Notes: a model not told the origin generated them from the sequence alone. A stretch of DNA of 64,000 nucleotides from Gymnopus androsaceus JB14 (GCA_009733575.1 ML769568.1:62001-126000); one strand, 5' to 3'. Shown: positions 23,022-34,760, counted from the stretch's first letter. Numbers and translations: made by a program.

Positions 23022-24046
23022 GTTATTGGAGTCTTATGGACTTACGGACTGCACAACTAACAATTTACCCCTCCGGAAGCTGCAAAACTTTCTTACCACT
23101 CCTTTGCCAGTCCTTGACAAAGCAACAACCAAAATTTACCAGGCCCTTGTTGGGTGCCTCTTTTTCCTTGCCCTTTGCACTCAACCCAACATTGCCTTCA
23201 CTGTAATGTACCTTGCTCAGTTCAATGCTAGGCCATCTGAATACAAGCTTGCATCTGCAAAGGGTACCCTGCGTTACCTGGCAAAGACACATACTTGGTC
23301 TCTCCAGTATGGGGGTGATGTTTGCCTGTCTCTACTGGACCAACTCCACCTTGTCAGGATATGTTGGCACTCTCTGATTCCGACTGGGGATCTGATGCCC
23401 TCAATCACCAATCTGTATCAGGATATGCAATCTTCATGTTTGGGGGACTTATTTCATCAGGAAAAATGATCTGGGCCCAGGGCTGACTTTAGGTTGACCC
23501 ACAATGACCTAAAGAGACTTAAGAGAACCTAAGGATACCTAGGTCTCTTAGGCTACCTAGGTTGCCTAGACTGCCTAGTTTTTTTAAGGTCACCAAGGTT
23601 GCCTAGGATTTACTACTACTACTATTTAGGGATAAACCTTCAAGGGGATTTTGAGGCAACCTGAGTAAACCTGAGTAAACCTGAGCTAACCTGAGGAACC
23701 TGAGGTAACCTGAGGTAGCCTAAGGTAGCCTGGGGTAGTCTGGAAGACTCAAGGTGACCAGAGTGACCAGGGTAGCCTAGGTTCCCTAGGTCATCATAGG
23801 TTTAACCCATTTTTGCTGATGTTCATGGTCATCAATGAAGCAGAAGTTGGTGGCTCTATTGTCGACTGAATCAGAATATATGGGTCTTATGAATGTATTG
23901 AAGGAGGCTTTATGGGTCCGTGTTTTCCTTTCTCTTATTGAATTACCAGTTCCTCATCCTTTTCCAATTGCTTCTGATAACCAAAGTGCTCTCCTCATTG
24001 CAAACTCTGATTCCATTTCTGCATGTTCTAAACACATTGACATACA
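23022..24046 (+). pseudogene. old Copia pol fragment, right of the nested insertion
   Basis: From LESYGLTDC through ALVGCLFFLALCTQPNIAF and LASAKGTLRYL to SSGKMIWA this is the RT-RNase H region of a second Copia family in plus orientation. A repeat-rich block interrupts it at about 23477-23833, after which KQKLVALLSTESEYMGL and SDNQSALLIAN resume RNase H and end at KHIDIH, cut by the Plavaka-like element. Only the 3' half of pol remains. Confidence 0.85.
23477..23833. repeat. degenerate ACCTGAGGTA/CCTAGGTT repeat block inside Copia RNase H
   Basis: About 355 bp separating two adjacent parts of RNase H. The left half is built from CCTAGGTT-like words and the right half from ACCTGAGGTA-like words in tandem at about 11-bp spacing. 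There is no coding potential. The edges share only weak inverted similarity (AATGACCTA / ATGATGACCTA), so it may be a small non-autonomous transposon or an expanded satellite. Confidence 0.6.
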
Positions 24047-24065
24047 TAGGGTTTGAAAGTGCAGT
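24047..24065 (+). repeat. left terminal inverted repeat of the Plavaka-like element
   Basis: TAGGGTTTGAAAGTGCAGT, with its exact reverse complement at 32316-32334. It is followed by palindromic TGCACCGGTGCA-type motifs to about 24215. Confidence 0.85.
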
Positions 24066-24474
24066 TCATATAACTGCTGAAAACCAGCAACTGCAGTGCA
24101 GATCAAAAAACATTGCACCAGTGCAGTGGTTGCACCGGTGCAGTTTGCGGTTCTCTAAAACTTCGAAATTCAAAGAACCACTGAAAACCGGTGCAAACCA
24201 GTGGTGCACTGGTTCAATTTTCCATAGTAAAACTTAGTATTATATTAATACTAAAACTACCCATCAGTAAAACAGCAATCGCTGTTTTTGGACCTTTTTG
24301 AACCTTTTTCCGCTCAGATCTTTTTTCGGACTTATTTTCTGGATCTTTTTGCGAAGTTGTCCTTTTGCAATCAGTCTTTTATTAGCTTGTCCTTTTTAGA
24401 GACTCAAAGAACTTTGTTTGGAGCTTGTACCATGGGAAGCAACTTTTTGAATACGAGTACTAATAGTCATAATT

Positions 24475-25399
24475 CTACAAGTCTGCCTGCAAGTGAATGA
24501 GATCTCGTACGGTCATCTGTACAACATCTTGTACACAGCTGTGCTTTGATTCCAGCACTTGATTCACCTTTCGCAGCAGTTCATTCTCCTTCTCAGCAAA
24601 TATGCGATTCCTTTCTGAAAGAGACAACTTCAAGTTGGCCAGCTTGCACGCTGCAGAGGCTGCCTTGAGATTGAGCTCCAAATGGCAGCACCGAACGTTT
24701 GCATTGTTCAATTCTTTGGACAAAAAGGCAAGGCATCCTTTATATTGACTTTGAGGAGAAAGTGGGTTACCACTGGCATCACATCGAACCAAGAGCGGGC
24801 CAAGTTCTGAAAGAGGACAATTAGTTCTTTAATAACATGATAATATTAACAACACACTGTGATCGTGAACAATGCCAGTAATCAATTCCGGTTCATCCCA
24901 AAGTGTCTCGTCAGGATCAATCTCGGACAAAGCTTCATGAGATGAACTTGGCAGTTTGGTAGGTTCACAGGGCTGAGGAGACGCTTCAGGTGGCTCTGGT
25001 ACATTCAAGCCAGCTGGACTTGGCTCCCGCTGCTCCTGGGTTTTGTCCTGAGTGTTGTCCTTCGGAGACTGTGCCTGAGTATCATCCTGAGTCTGAGAAT
25101 CCACTTCATTGTCTTCAGTCTTTTGAATATCCCAATCAGCACATAGCATTGAAAAAAAAAAAAAATGTTCACACATACCTTACTATTTTCTTGAAGATTT
25201 GGAAGGACTGTGAGATTTTTTGGCTCTTTTTTGGGGGTAATTTCAGCAGGGGACTGAGACAATGGGACAATGCTAAATGCCACATTTTCAGAAAGACATT
25301 GTCAAATATTGCAGCATTTTTTCCATACCTGTTGCTCCTCTGTTTTTGTGGCGTTGAAGTACCGTAAGGCCCAATCCAAATGCACTTGGGGGTGGACAT
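24475..25399 (-). CDS. hypothetical coiled-coil protein of the transposon
   Basis: Starts ATG at about 25399 (MSTPKCIWIGPYGTSTP) and reads across three or four short introns through an acidic, Gln/Asp/Pro-rich middle (SQTQDDTQAQSPKDNTQ). The C-terminal helical part (LAFLSKELNNANVRCCHLEL ... ERNRIFAEKENELLRKVNQV) is probably a coiled coil. It stops at 24475. No family is recognised. It follows the transposase stop by about 100 bp on the same strand and lies inside the TIRs, so it is probably an accessory transposon gene. Exon joins are inferred from splice signals only. Confidence 0.55.
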
Positions 25400-25497
25400 G
25401 AGTGTTGAGAGTCAAGGTGCAAATGCTGCACTGGCTGATTTATCGACTCGGATTTGATTTTGCAATCAACAGAAAAAAAAATTGAGTCATATTTTAT

Positions 25498-28400
25498 TCA
25501 GAAAGCAATTTTGTGAGCATGGTAATCTATATACTTATTAACATAGAAAGAGGAGTAAGCATCCAATGAATCCGTACAAGAGAACTCCTTTATAGGTAAT
25601 CGTGAGTCGCCTGTAACTCCAATTAAATGAGCACCATGATAGAGACAGTCAATATGCACAACCTTGAGATTTGGTAATTCCTCTCGATCAAAATCCGGTT
25701 CCACCATCCAGAGTCCCGTTTGATCACAAGGAGCATCTCCGACAGTAGAATACCACTATATCAATGCACAGGGATATATCCGAGCCTGGTGGGTGAAGTG
25801 AAAAAACATAAAAACTCGCCTGACCAGCAATCCTGAGAAACCAGCTTCACTACTATCACCCTCCAAAAATACGCAGTTGTAACGTGCAGCACCACCACGC
25901 CATGATTTAACAGAACAGATGTGTTCATGACGCATCCCACCTAAGCCCGACATGTCACTTGGAGCAAAAAATGTAGCGCGCGCAGAGTTGTGCATAAAAA
26001 TACGCTGGTTTTTGGCAAGCTCAGGACAGGAATGGATGGGAACATCGCAGCCTCTCGATCCGGTGGGAGCGTCTGGATTGTCCTGGTTGAAGAGAAATTG
26101 GCGAATGAGAATGTGAAGTGTCGGTTGGTTGATATATTCAGCAAGGCTAAGTAATGGTCGAGGTACACCTTTTGCTGCATTGATAAAATAAGTGTGGATT
26201 TCATATAATTAGTATTGAAAAACTCACCAGATTTCCTGGACACCTTGCAAATATGGCTCATCAGAAGGACCTTCTTCAGCATCATCTTGATCCTCAGAAG
26301 GAGGAGGCGGTGGCGGCAGATTGGCCTGCAGTTGTTTAACCAATTTCTGTGGTACCTTTAGCATCCCTCGTGATTCCAGGTCCACGCGATACATTGCCAG
26401 CTTGTCAAGATGCTGATTTGTGAGGAGCATCTGGCCGAGAGCATTATGCTTGCTTGAACATTGCCACGGTTGTTTCACAGCCTTGATATGCTTGGACTCG
26501 GTTATGGAAGAACAAAGCCCATTCGGAGCACCAAACTGCTGGATGAGATATTGATAATGGACCATAGAGTGTTGTCATGGCAAAGAAAATCCCTCAGGTC
26601 TGACTCCAGTCGTCCGAAAGATTTCACGATGCTGGTGGAAGTCTGCAAGTCTCGTGTCCATTGCAGTAAGGGTGTCTTCATCAATGACATTGCTTTGGGC
26701 CAGATAGCAGAATTCCAGGAAATCACGGATGGCCTTCACCATCTGAGATGGAACATGCCCGAAAATAGCAGGAAGAAAAATCTAAAGAGGAAAATCAGTA
26801 ATGAACTTTGCTTGAAATAAATGAAACTAGCCTTCATTAGACCCTTTGAGTCATCACCTGTCCACTGTTTGAACCCTCGTCCTTCGTGAAAATTTCGTAA
26901 CCCAGGATATGGAGTAGTTGCTGCAATGCTGTTCATTCTTGGCTCAAATAAATAATTCTTTAAAATCAGGAAGACATACCGTTGGTCTATATCTGCTTTT
27001 CGCTCTTCCACTTCCTTTTTCGGATACGTCATATCCAAATATTCAAACACCCAGTCCACAAGGTGATCTTTGAATGTTCCTTTGAAAAGTTGATGTAGCA
27101 GGTCCGGCGATATCAGTTCATGAATGTCTGCTCGTGGAAATGATGCGGTGAATGGCTATGGAAAGGTTTATCAGTAAAGCATCAGTTTTCAAAAAAAAAA
27201 TTGGACATACTCGCAGGTCTGCAACGATACCATAATCATCCCATAGCTCTTTTAATGTGCAACCCTCAGATAAAGTATCGGTATGTTCATGAGATCAACG
27301 CCCAGCATTGCTATCAAGGTTATCAGGCGGAGCTGTACATCTTAATTTTGAATGATCAGGAAACATTCAAAGGTAAATACAAAAGGCTCACCGAGGACAC
27401 CAATTCTGGACTATGCAGGTGAGCAAGGCCTGTTCAGGATAATCTGCAATATATGGCCCGAGGCCATAGATAACTCGGTGATAATGTCCATCAGGACAGA
27501 GAGTAATCCGAGGAGCAGTCATGTGTGGCCTGAGCGAAGAAAGAGCATGTTCAAGGGAAGAATGGAAGAGTTGGCGGCGAAATTTTCGAAACTCGGCACT
27601 GCCAGAATGGTCCTGCGATGCTGCATAAAGCAAATATGAGTATGAGATTCAGTCAATAGAAGTTTTTGGAGATTTTGCGTACTTTTGGGAACTGATAGAA
27701 AACCCAGTAATGCAACAGCATTTCGGTGTGCTCGGCGTACAGATGAATGAATGTTTCCAAGTGAAATATAAAGCGGATAGTATTCATTTTGCCCTGTTGC
27801 AACTGAGACAGTTGTCTTATCGCTTCCGAGAATCACCGGAACAAACATGGCTCCGTGGGTGTTCTCATCTTTTGTGATTTCATCCTGCCAAACAATTGAG
27901 GAAAAGTGACAAAAATGAACTAAAGCCTGACGTACACACTGGAACCATGCCCAATTTCCAGTCATGAGATCACGGTAGAGTTGTTTGCCATTGTTGAAGA
28001 GTCGTTTAGGTGTAACATCAAATTCGGCCTTGAAGCTTGAATTTACTAGCATCTGTTTGAGGACTTTGAGGGGGTCTCGGAACCAGACCTCATATCCTTG
28101 GAGCTTCCAAGCCGGTACTGAAGATTGGTCTTCAGGGAGTTCACCATTATATTTAACAGTGAAACTCTCCCATGACACGTCTCCTTGGCAAATTTCATTG
28201 ATTAAAGAGTAGAGTTCTTCATGATTACCCCATGGATTGTCTATGCCTCGTTCAGGGCCTAGAAGTTGAGCAATGAGCTCAGACAGAATGTTGATATTCC
28301 CGCCAGACATTTCAACCTTCTGGTACAGAAACTCAGCCAGCTCGAACTCTGTATCGCTGTTAAATGGACTATAATCGGAAGAATCACAGTCTTTGGGGGG

Positions 28401-28793
28401 CATAGGAGTACTGTCAGGAGGAAGATCATCTCCTGCTAAATCGCAAGGTGTACCTAAACTTCAATCAGGGCAAGCAAAGTGCAAGTGAAAAATAAACTTA
28501 CCATCAAGTAAAGGATGTGTTTCTGTATGAGTCCCATATTCTCTAAGGTTAATCGGAATGGCTGACCACGGAAGTCTGACTGGAGAACCATTTTGACGTC
28601 ACCTGGGTGTACAACGGGGTGAAAAAGGTGATGGCGGATTAGGAAGCGGAGAAGGTGTACGGAAAGAGTATGGATCGGGAGGTGGAAAATAAAATGGAGC
28701 AGGTGGAGGTGCATGCTTTGAATCTACATGGCATTTCAAGCCTCCTTGGCTTTTACACTTTTGATTGCACTGTTTGCACCTGAAATCGGACAT
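25498..28793 (-). pseudogene. Plavaka transposase, two in-frame TGA codons
   Basis: A DNA transposase. The start at 28793 gives an N-terminal C2H2 finger (FRCKQCNQKCKSQGGLKCHV), a Pro-rich linker, and the Plavaka entry (THTETHPLLDG, then FELAEFLYQKVEMSGGNIN). The body has VPVILGSDKTTVSVATGQNE, RRAHRNAVALLGFLSVPK, LLHQLFKGTFKDHLVDWV, GAPNGLCSSITESKHIKAV and HNALGQML. The C-terminus (SLDAYSSFYVNKYIDYHAH) ends at 25498. About ten introns are needed. Two in-frame TGA codons lie at 27296-27298 (AGR-stop-SHEHTD) and 26575-26577 (FSLP-stop-QHSMVHY), both where the family has Arg, so each is probably CGA to TGA. Otherwise full length, so inactivation looks recent. Confidence 0.88.
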
Positions 28794-28898
28794 AAAGTAG
28801 AGTCGAACTAGAAGGGTGTGTGAAAAATAGAGAAACTGTATTTGGTAAGCAAGTTGAAATTTTACAAAGTCCAGTACTCGTTTCCAAGTCACCCAAAC
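28794..28898. promoter_or_regulatory. divergent promoter inside the Plavaka-like element
   Basis: 105 bp between the transposase start (minus, 28793) and the plus-strand gene start (28899). The two genes must share promoter sequence. No specific element is recognisable. Confidence 0.5.
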
Positions 28899-31575
28899 AT
28901 GCATCCCAGGCCTGCTACCCATCGAAATAGATCCTCAGACACTGCTACGCCAGCAGTGAATTCTTTGCCGCAAATTTTGCCCGCCACTGTCAATCAAGCT
29001 CAGCCTGTTACCACAATTGCTCTGCTGCAGGCTGGAAATGGAATGTCCCTCCAAGGCAAGCATGATGCACATCCAGCTGCACCTGTCATGCCTGCACCCA
29101 GATGCACTTCCGATCAGGTCCAATTAGAACAACAACAAAAGGCTGCCATGGTGGCAGCCAGAGACAAAGCCATTTCAAACACAGCTCAGTTGGAGGATCA
29201 GATGCGAATGGATGATATCAAGGCAGATGAAACTGCGAATCATCCTCCACCCAACCTCCAAAAGAAAAAGAGTAGGAAAAAAAAAAGTGAGCCTTCCTTG
29301 CACTGTTTCAGCTCAAAACTTACATCTCCAATAAAGCCACGGAATTTTCATCGGCAGTCAAGAACCAGTCTCAAGGTGAGTTTAAAGCTTCAAAAATACT
29401 TCTTTTTTAAAACTTACATCTACGCACAACCAGTGGCGGATCCCCAGTCAGCTAAGAACCACTCTCAAGGTAAATTTTATTTCTTCCTATAATTCCATAT
29501 CACAAGTCGGAAACAATGCTTACAGGTGAAACCATCGTTACACCTGTGGTACCTGTGAAGGAGCGTAAAGCTAAAAGAAAACAGACTGAAACCATGAAAG
29601 GTAAGGAACAAAACTAATCAAAATATTGGCTAACCTACCTTTGACTGTCTAGCCACCCAAGAACCTACCCGATTAATTTCAGAAGAGCTAACTAAAGCAG
29701 CATCCGATGATATTGATGGCGACACATTCGAATTCGATCTTGATACTGGTCTCAATGACTCTAGTGATGAAGGGAAGCCTCCAGCGAAGAAATCGAGGAT
29801 GAAGAAAGCAAAGAAAGGAGCATTGCATGCAAGTGTCAGTGGGAAAAGGGCCAAGCATCCCGAGGCTGAACATGGGAAAGTGTACATACTAATTGATCTA
29901 CTGAACTTCCCATCTCTAATGTTCATCTGAATCTTTGTAGTGATGCTTCAGAGCTGCCTTCTAAGAAACCCAAGACAGCTTCACAAGGCCTTCAGCTTGG
30001 ATGGAATTCTGGAGACGTTACACCCTCAAAACCACCGACTCATCCTACACTAGACCTTGAGGCTGATAGTAGCATCGAATTTAACATCGGAGGCTTTGGC
30101 AATGAAGATGCAGGAAGCGAGCGACTGAGAATGATTGGGAATTCTGCAAAACCAATCAAGATTAAGAATATAGCAGCTGTAGTCCAGACGGTGCGTCTCC
30201 AACCAAACTTTGGGCTTTTTCTGATATATTACTTTAGCCCTCTATTCTGAAAGTCGAGCCCACAACATCTGTTCCGGGACTAGTTACCCCAGGAAATAAA
30301 TGACGAAAGGATATTCGTCTCAGAGACCTTCCAAAAGAGGTTCAGGAAGCCTTCAAGAAAATTTTCGCACCTATCATAATCGAGTTTTGTGGCTGCATCG
30401 AGGCTTGGACGAGTCCTACAGTGTCCGATATCCAGGAACTTTGGGAGAGCACCATGCCGGAAAGAATCCACGACCAATTCTCTGAGCTTAATGCTGGCAA
30501 GGTTGTTGAGGTTTTGGTAAGATTTAGTATTACTCTGTTCAACTCATTGCTGACATCTTCTGAAGGTACAGGATAAGCTCACTACATGGTGCAATAATAT
30601 AGGAAAGGCTGCTCTCAAAACACTCAAAGACATCTTCACCCGTCAAAATGTGAACTCTGTTGACCAACGCAGGGCCTATGTCGCTCAACAGATGACCGGA
30701 ACGTTCAAATCATACCATTATTATTACTCGGTCGCAATTGGAGAGGGCGAGAGCATTCAATATGCGGTGTGTCATGTCATTCATCTTTCGAGATATTACC
30801 TAACAATTTGATAAGGGTGCCTTTCAATCATATATCATCTCGAAAACTTTCACTAAACATCTCAAGGCCATTGACAGTATCCCCCTTGCCAAATGTATAG
30901 CAGACCAGCCAGCTGGAGCTCTCGTTCTAGCTATCCTAGCTGTGTGTTGCTTTATCATCTCACTGCTTCTGCCACAAGACAATTATTCTTTTTCAGGTTC
31001 ATTGTGCACTCACGTTCTATTCAACTGGATGTGAAGTTGTGCCCATAGGATCCGATGGTCATTTTTCACAGGCTGTCTGGGGCAACAAATCTGCTGTTGT
31101 GGAAGGTGTCAAGAAGCAGTACAAGACGACATCAAACATTCATTCACTCTTTGGATGGAACCCTGTCAAGAACATTGATCATGTCAGTGCTGCTCAATGG
31201 GACCGCATCATCACAACTGCACATGCTCACATTGCCAAACTGGGATTGGAGACAAAAGCCAAAGCACCGCCGACACCTGTTCAGTCAGAGCCACAGTCCG
31301 ATGAGGATTGGGAGGTCCCAGATATTGATCCCAACACTCTCAGTACAGCGATTCCCACCACTGCTATCAAGAATGACAAGGTACCTGATGCAGGAGAGGA
31401 ATCCACGAAGGGAGAGTGTGATCAGACTAGTGGAACGATAGAAAGTGATGGAGGAAACATGGGTAGCAACGGCAGTGGCAGGGAAAGCCAGGATCCTGAG
31501 GAGGGGGAGGAATCGGAGGAGGAATCAGAAGACAACAACGAGGGAGAACAGCCTTGTGAGTACCATTTCCATTGA
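28899..31575 (+). CDS. transposon-encoded protein, possibly DUF6532-like
   Basis: Start ATG at 28899 (MHPRPATHRNRSSD). The N-terminal half is low complexity (Gln/Ala, then Lys-rich KKKSRKKK) and spread over many tiny exons with short introns to about 30230. The C-terminal half contains PKEVQEAFKKIFAPIIIEF, ISKTFTKHLKAIDSIPLAKC, AGALVLAILAVHCAF and DGHFSQAVWGNKSAVVEGV, then an acidic tail ending at 31573-31575. The AGALVL...HCA...TG...GHFS...W arrangement resembles DUF6532 proteins that are abundant in mushroom genomes. That is family memory, not a search. An in-frame TGA followed by CGA lies at 30301-30303 (PGNK-stop-RKDIR), so the copy may be dead. Function unknown. Confidence 0.6.
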
Positions 31576-32315
31576 AGCGCCAATGGTCTTCGGCTGACCT
31601 TCATTCATTTTACTAGTAGTGTGATGACTGTCGATGGCTTTGTTCACATTTTCGTTCTACTAGCTGGGGTAATCTCGGTTCTCAAAAAAAAGTATTCTGA
31701 CTACGCTTATAACCAGTCTTTTATATACACTTATGTCAAACTTTTCAATGAACTTTTTGTGACCTTTGCAAAGTTCTGCGATCTTAAAAAAGGATTCGGA
31801 CATAAGTTTTCGAAGTTTGATCGGAAATGGAAAAACTTTGAAAAAAGTTCGAAAAAGGCCGATTGCCATTTTACTGATGCCAGTATCAATACTTCATTAC
31901 CTACTAGTAAGTATTAGTGCAGTGAGTATTATAGTACAGTAAGTACTAACATAGTGAGTATAGTAAGTACTTATTAGCATATACTCATACCTACTAGTCA
32001 CTTATTAAGTACTTAATTAAATAAGAACTGGTAAGTATTACTACCAAATGCTAGTATCAGTAATCCTAGTAAGCTGTACTTGCTGTAATGACCTGTTGAA
32101 TACCTTTTCATAGTAAATTATATTTTATTATGCAGGTCTTCAATTTTTAAGGCTACTAAAACTGCAGTTTGAACTGGTTCAAACTGCACAACTGCACTGA
32201 ACTTGCACTGGTGCAGCTCAGAACTGCAGTTCAGTGCAAGGTTTGCTTAAATTTAGAAACTTTAGCACCGGTGCAGCTCACAGTTTGCCCAAAATGGGAC
32301 TAAAAACCAAACCGC
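31576..32315. other. right subterminal region of the Plavaka-like element
   Basis: Non-coding. 31640-31890 resembles the reverse complement of 24260-24440 (runs such as AAAAAGTTCGAAAAAGGCCGAT). 31900-32110 is rich in AGTACT/ACTAGT words. 32150-32300 carries the GCACCGGTGC and GCACTGGTGC palindromes. Confidence 0.6.
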
Positions 32316-32334
32316 ACTGCACTTTCAAACCCTA
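32316..32334 (-). repeat. right terminal inverted repeat of the Plavaka-like element
   Basis: ACTGCACTTTCAAACCCTA, the exact reverse complement of 24047-24065. Only 3 bp separate it from the target duplication of the next element. Confidence 0.85.
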
Positions 32335-32345
32335 GTTAGTAATGT

Positions 32346-33379
32346 TAATGATGGACACAAGTCCAGATCCGGAACAGGTACCTGCAGGTATACCCATGGG
32401 AGTACCCGCAGGTATTTGACCTGCAGATCCCGGTACCTGTTTCCCATGGATCTGGCACAGGTCACAAGTTATCCTTTGGGATATTTTCAATGACCTGCAG
32501 GTACCTGTGGATCTGGCATCAACAAAAATTTTACTACTCAAGTACTGTGAATATTGAGAAATTTCATTAAAGTTTGACTGATATTAGTACATTCATACTT
32601 GATGAGGTTATTAGCACTAGTATTTGACTAATACCAGTCAATATTGACTGTACTCATGGCCATCGGAAAAAAACGGTCCGGGTCACATTTGCATTTGAAC
32701 TTGCAATTTTCAGTGCAGTTTGGAAAGGAGATCACAAAGAATTTTGAGTAGGTGAATATGTTGTATTGATAGCCATAAACATTCTCAGAAAGTATGGGGC
32801 TTATAACGCAAGTATAAGAATGTAAAATGACCCAGTACATGAGTGGGATCAAAAAAGGTGGTCCATTTTTTTCCGTGGCCACGAGTACATATTAGTACTA
32901 CAGTCTAGTATTGGTATGTTTTGGATACAATAGTGCTTGCAAGCTGTAATTAACTAGTATTAGTAGCTGTTTTCTCTACTTATAATATCAATATAATGTA
33001 TTGATACCAATTCTGGTATTAGTACTAGTTATTGCAGACTAACTTACAGCTTAGAATTAGGTACTGTGCACTGGTAATAGCTAGTACTACAACTTTGCTA
33101 CTAGTAAGTGTAATGCTAGAACTAAGTGATGGTGCTTGACAGATGTAGTAGACTACAAAATATAATCAATGTTACCTTTGCAATATTATTATATGGTTTT
33201 GAAATGTAGGTACTCACAGGTACCTGTATTTCTAGTCAGTCCAGGTACCCACAGGTATACTTGTAGCAGGTACCTGTTTCCCACGGATCCAGGGCAGGTC
33301 ACAGGTCAGCCTTCTGAGGCCACAGGTACCTGTCTGGCGGATCCAGGTATACCTGGATCCGGACTCGTGTCCATCACTA
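32346..33379. mobile_element. hAT-like non-autonomous transposon
   Basis: 1,034 bp flanked by an exact 8-bp duplication AGTAATGT (32338-32345 and 33380-33387). Ends read TAATGATGGACAC and, inverted, TAGTGATGGACAC, with continued similarity (AGTCC.GATCC). An 8-bp duplication and TA-starting ends fit the hAT superfamily. Both subterminal regions are dense in GGTACCTG/CAGGTACC words that could bind a transposase. No transposase frame is present, so it would need mobilisation in trans. Confidence 0.85.
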
Positions 33380-33387
33380 AGTAATGT

Positions 33388-34760
33388 GATTTCACCATTT
33401 GGTCTCACTTGCTGTTCAACACTAGCCACGGCATTGCATAAAAAGAAAAAAATATATGCTTATTTTAAATTAACACAGTGGAGGCTCAAACACTCACCAA
33501 CACATATTTACCATTCAGAAATGTGGATCAGGTTTACTGCTCAGCCATCAGGCGCATGTAAGATGGGAATTTAATTTGGATATATTACGAGACTACTGTT
33601 ACATTGTAACTTGTAATAAATTTGTAGACATAATGTTTCTATTACAGTGTAATGTATTTGTATACAAATACCGTGTCGTAGGTTGCTAGCTAGTAGTTTG
33701 GCTTGTACTCCTATAGTACTGAGTGTTAGGTTCAATATACTACTAGTAATCTGTAAAGCTTACTGAACAACAAATTTCAAATCTCACCAAAATTGCATCC
33801 ATACTGGTTAAGATGGAATAGGTTGTTAACCTGCCAAAGCTCAATTCAGCATAAAAACTGTGATACATTGGAACACATACTGCTGCCATGCTCAACACAC
33901 TCATACTTCAGTAGTTGGATGATTTTGGTGAAGAAAAGCAATTAGCTAGGCATACAGGTAAAGCAGGTGACACCCAGGATGAGATCAAGATGAAAAGGCC
34001 AATATGGGTGATTGCAATCACAACTATTCTGTAAGAAAGAACAATGTTTGGTTTCAGTAGCCAAGTGTGTTACTGGTGTAAAGACTGACATTTGGTAATG
34101 GTAAAACCTAGATATCCCAAAGTCTGTTAACTGTTTGACTGTTTGACATATGTAGAGCTTGTCAGAGCTACTTTATAAGTCCCTAGGATGCTGACTTGGA
34201 AGAGTATAAATACCTGGTTAATACTGAGAAAAATTGGAGAGCAATCTTCAAACACATAAAATAGACAAATTCACTGAACAATGGAAGATAAGTCAATAAT
34301 CGAGAAAGTACAAGATGAAACTCAACATACCCGGATCCTCCGGATTGGAGTATCTAAAGCTTCAGGAATTGAGAGTATAATTTATTTATCCAGGTTGAGC
34401 AGAACATCTTCCTTGGTTTCAGCTGAATTAACAATCTGAATAATAGTATCCCGGACTAGCTAGCTCATAGTGCTCACTTTTTCACTTGAGTTGATCAAGA
34501 TAGATTTTTAGTTTTAGCTTGAGGTGGCTTATGAAGTGATTGAAGGAAGTCTCCTGTTTGATGTGTGTGTTGTTGCAGTAACAAAAGAGCAGAGATTTTG
34601 GCAGCAAGGCAGCAAAGGTTGAGGAACAGAGGCTTGGGGTGGGACATAAAATTCATAAATATAGAGTGACAGGGATGTCAGCTCTATTGGTGAATGGGGA
34701 GATTGAGGATTTTTTGGGACATTAGCACCAGGCTATGGAATAAATACGTGTCATTAAAAT
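33388..34760. other. intergenic, 3' flank of the giant NLR gene
   Basis: AT-rich, without a recognisable gene. Contains short inverted words (TTACATTGTAAC, TTACAGTGTAATG near 33600-33655). The last few hundred bases probably contain the NLR 3' UTR. Confidence 0.5.

Larger units (their letters stand above)
24047..32334. mobile_element. Plavaka-like DNA transposon with three genes
   Basis: About 8.3 kb bounded by perfect 19-bp terminal inverted repeats (TAGGGTTTGAAAGTGCAGT), supported by a longer imperfect inverted match between about 24270-24380 and 31790-31890. Subterminal regions carry repeated GCACCGGTGC/TGCACCAGTGCA palindromes at both ends. Inside are a minus-strand coiled-coil gene, a minus-strand Plavaka transposase and a divergent plus-strand gene. 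No clear target duplication is visible, possibly because the flanks were rearranged. Confidence 0.8.
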
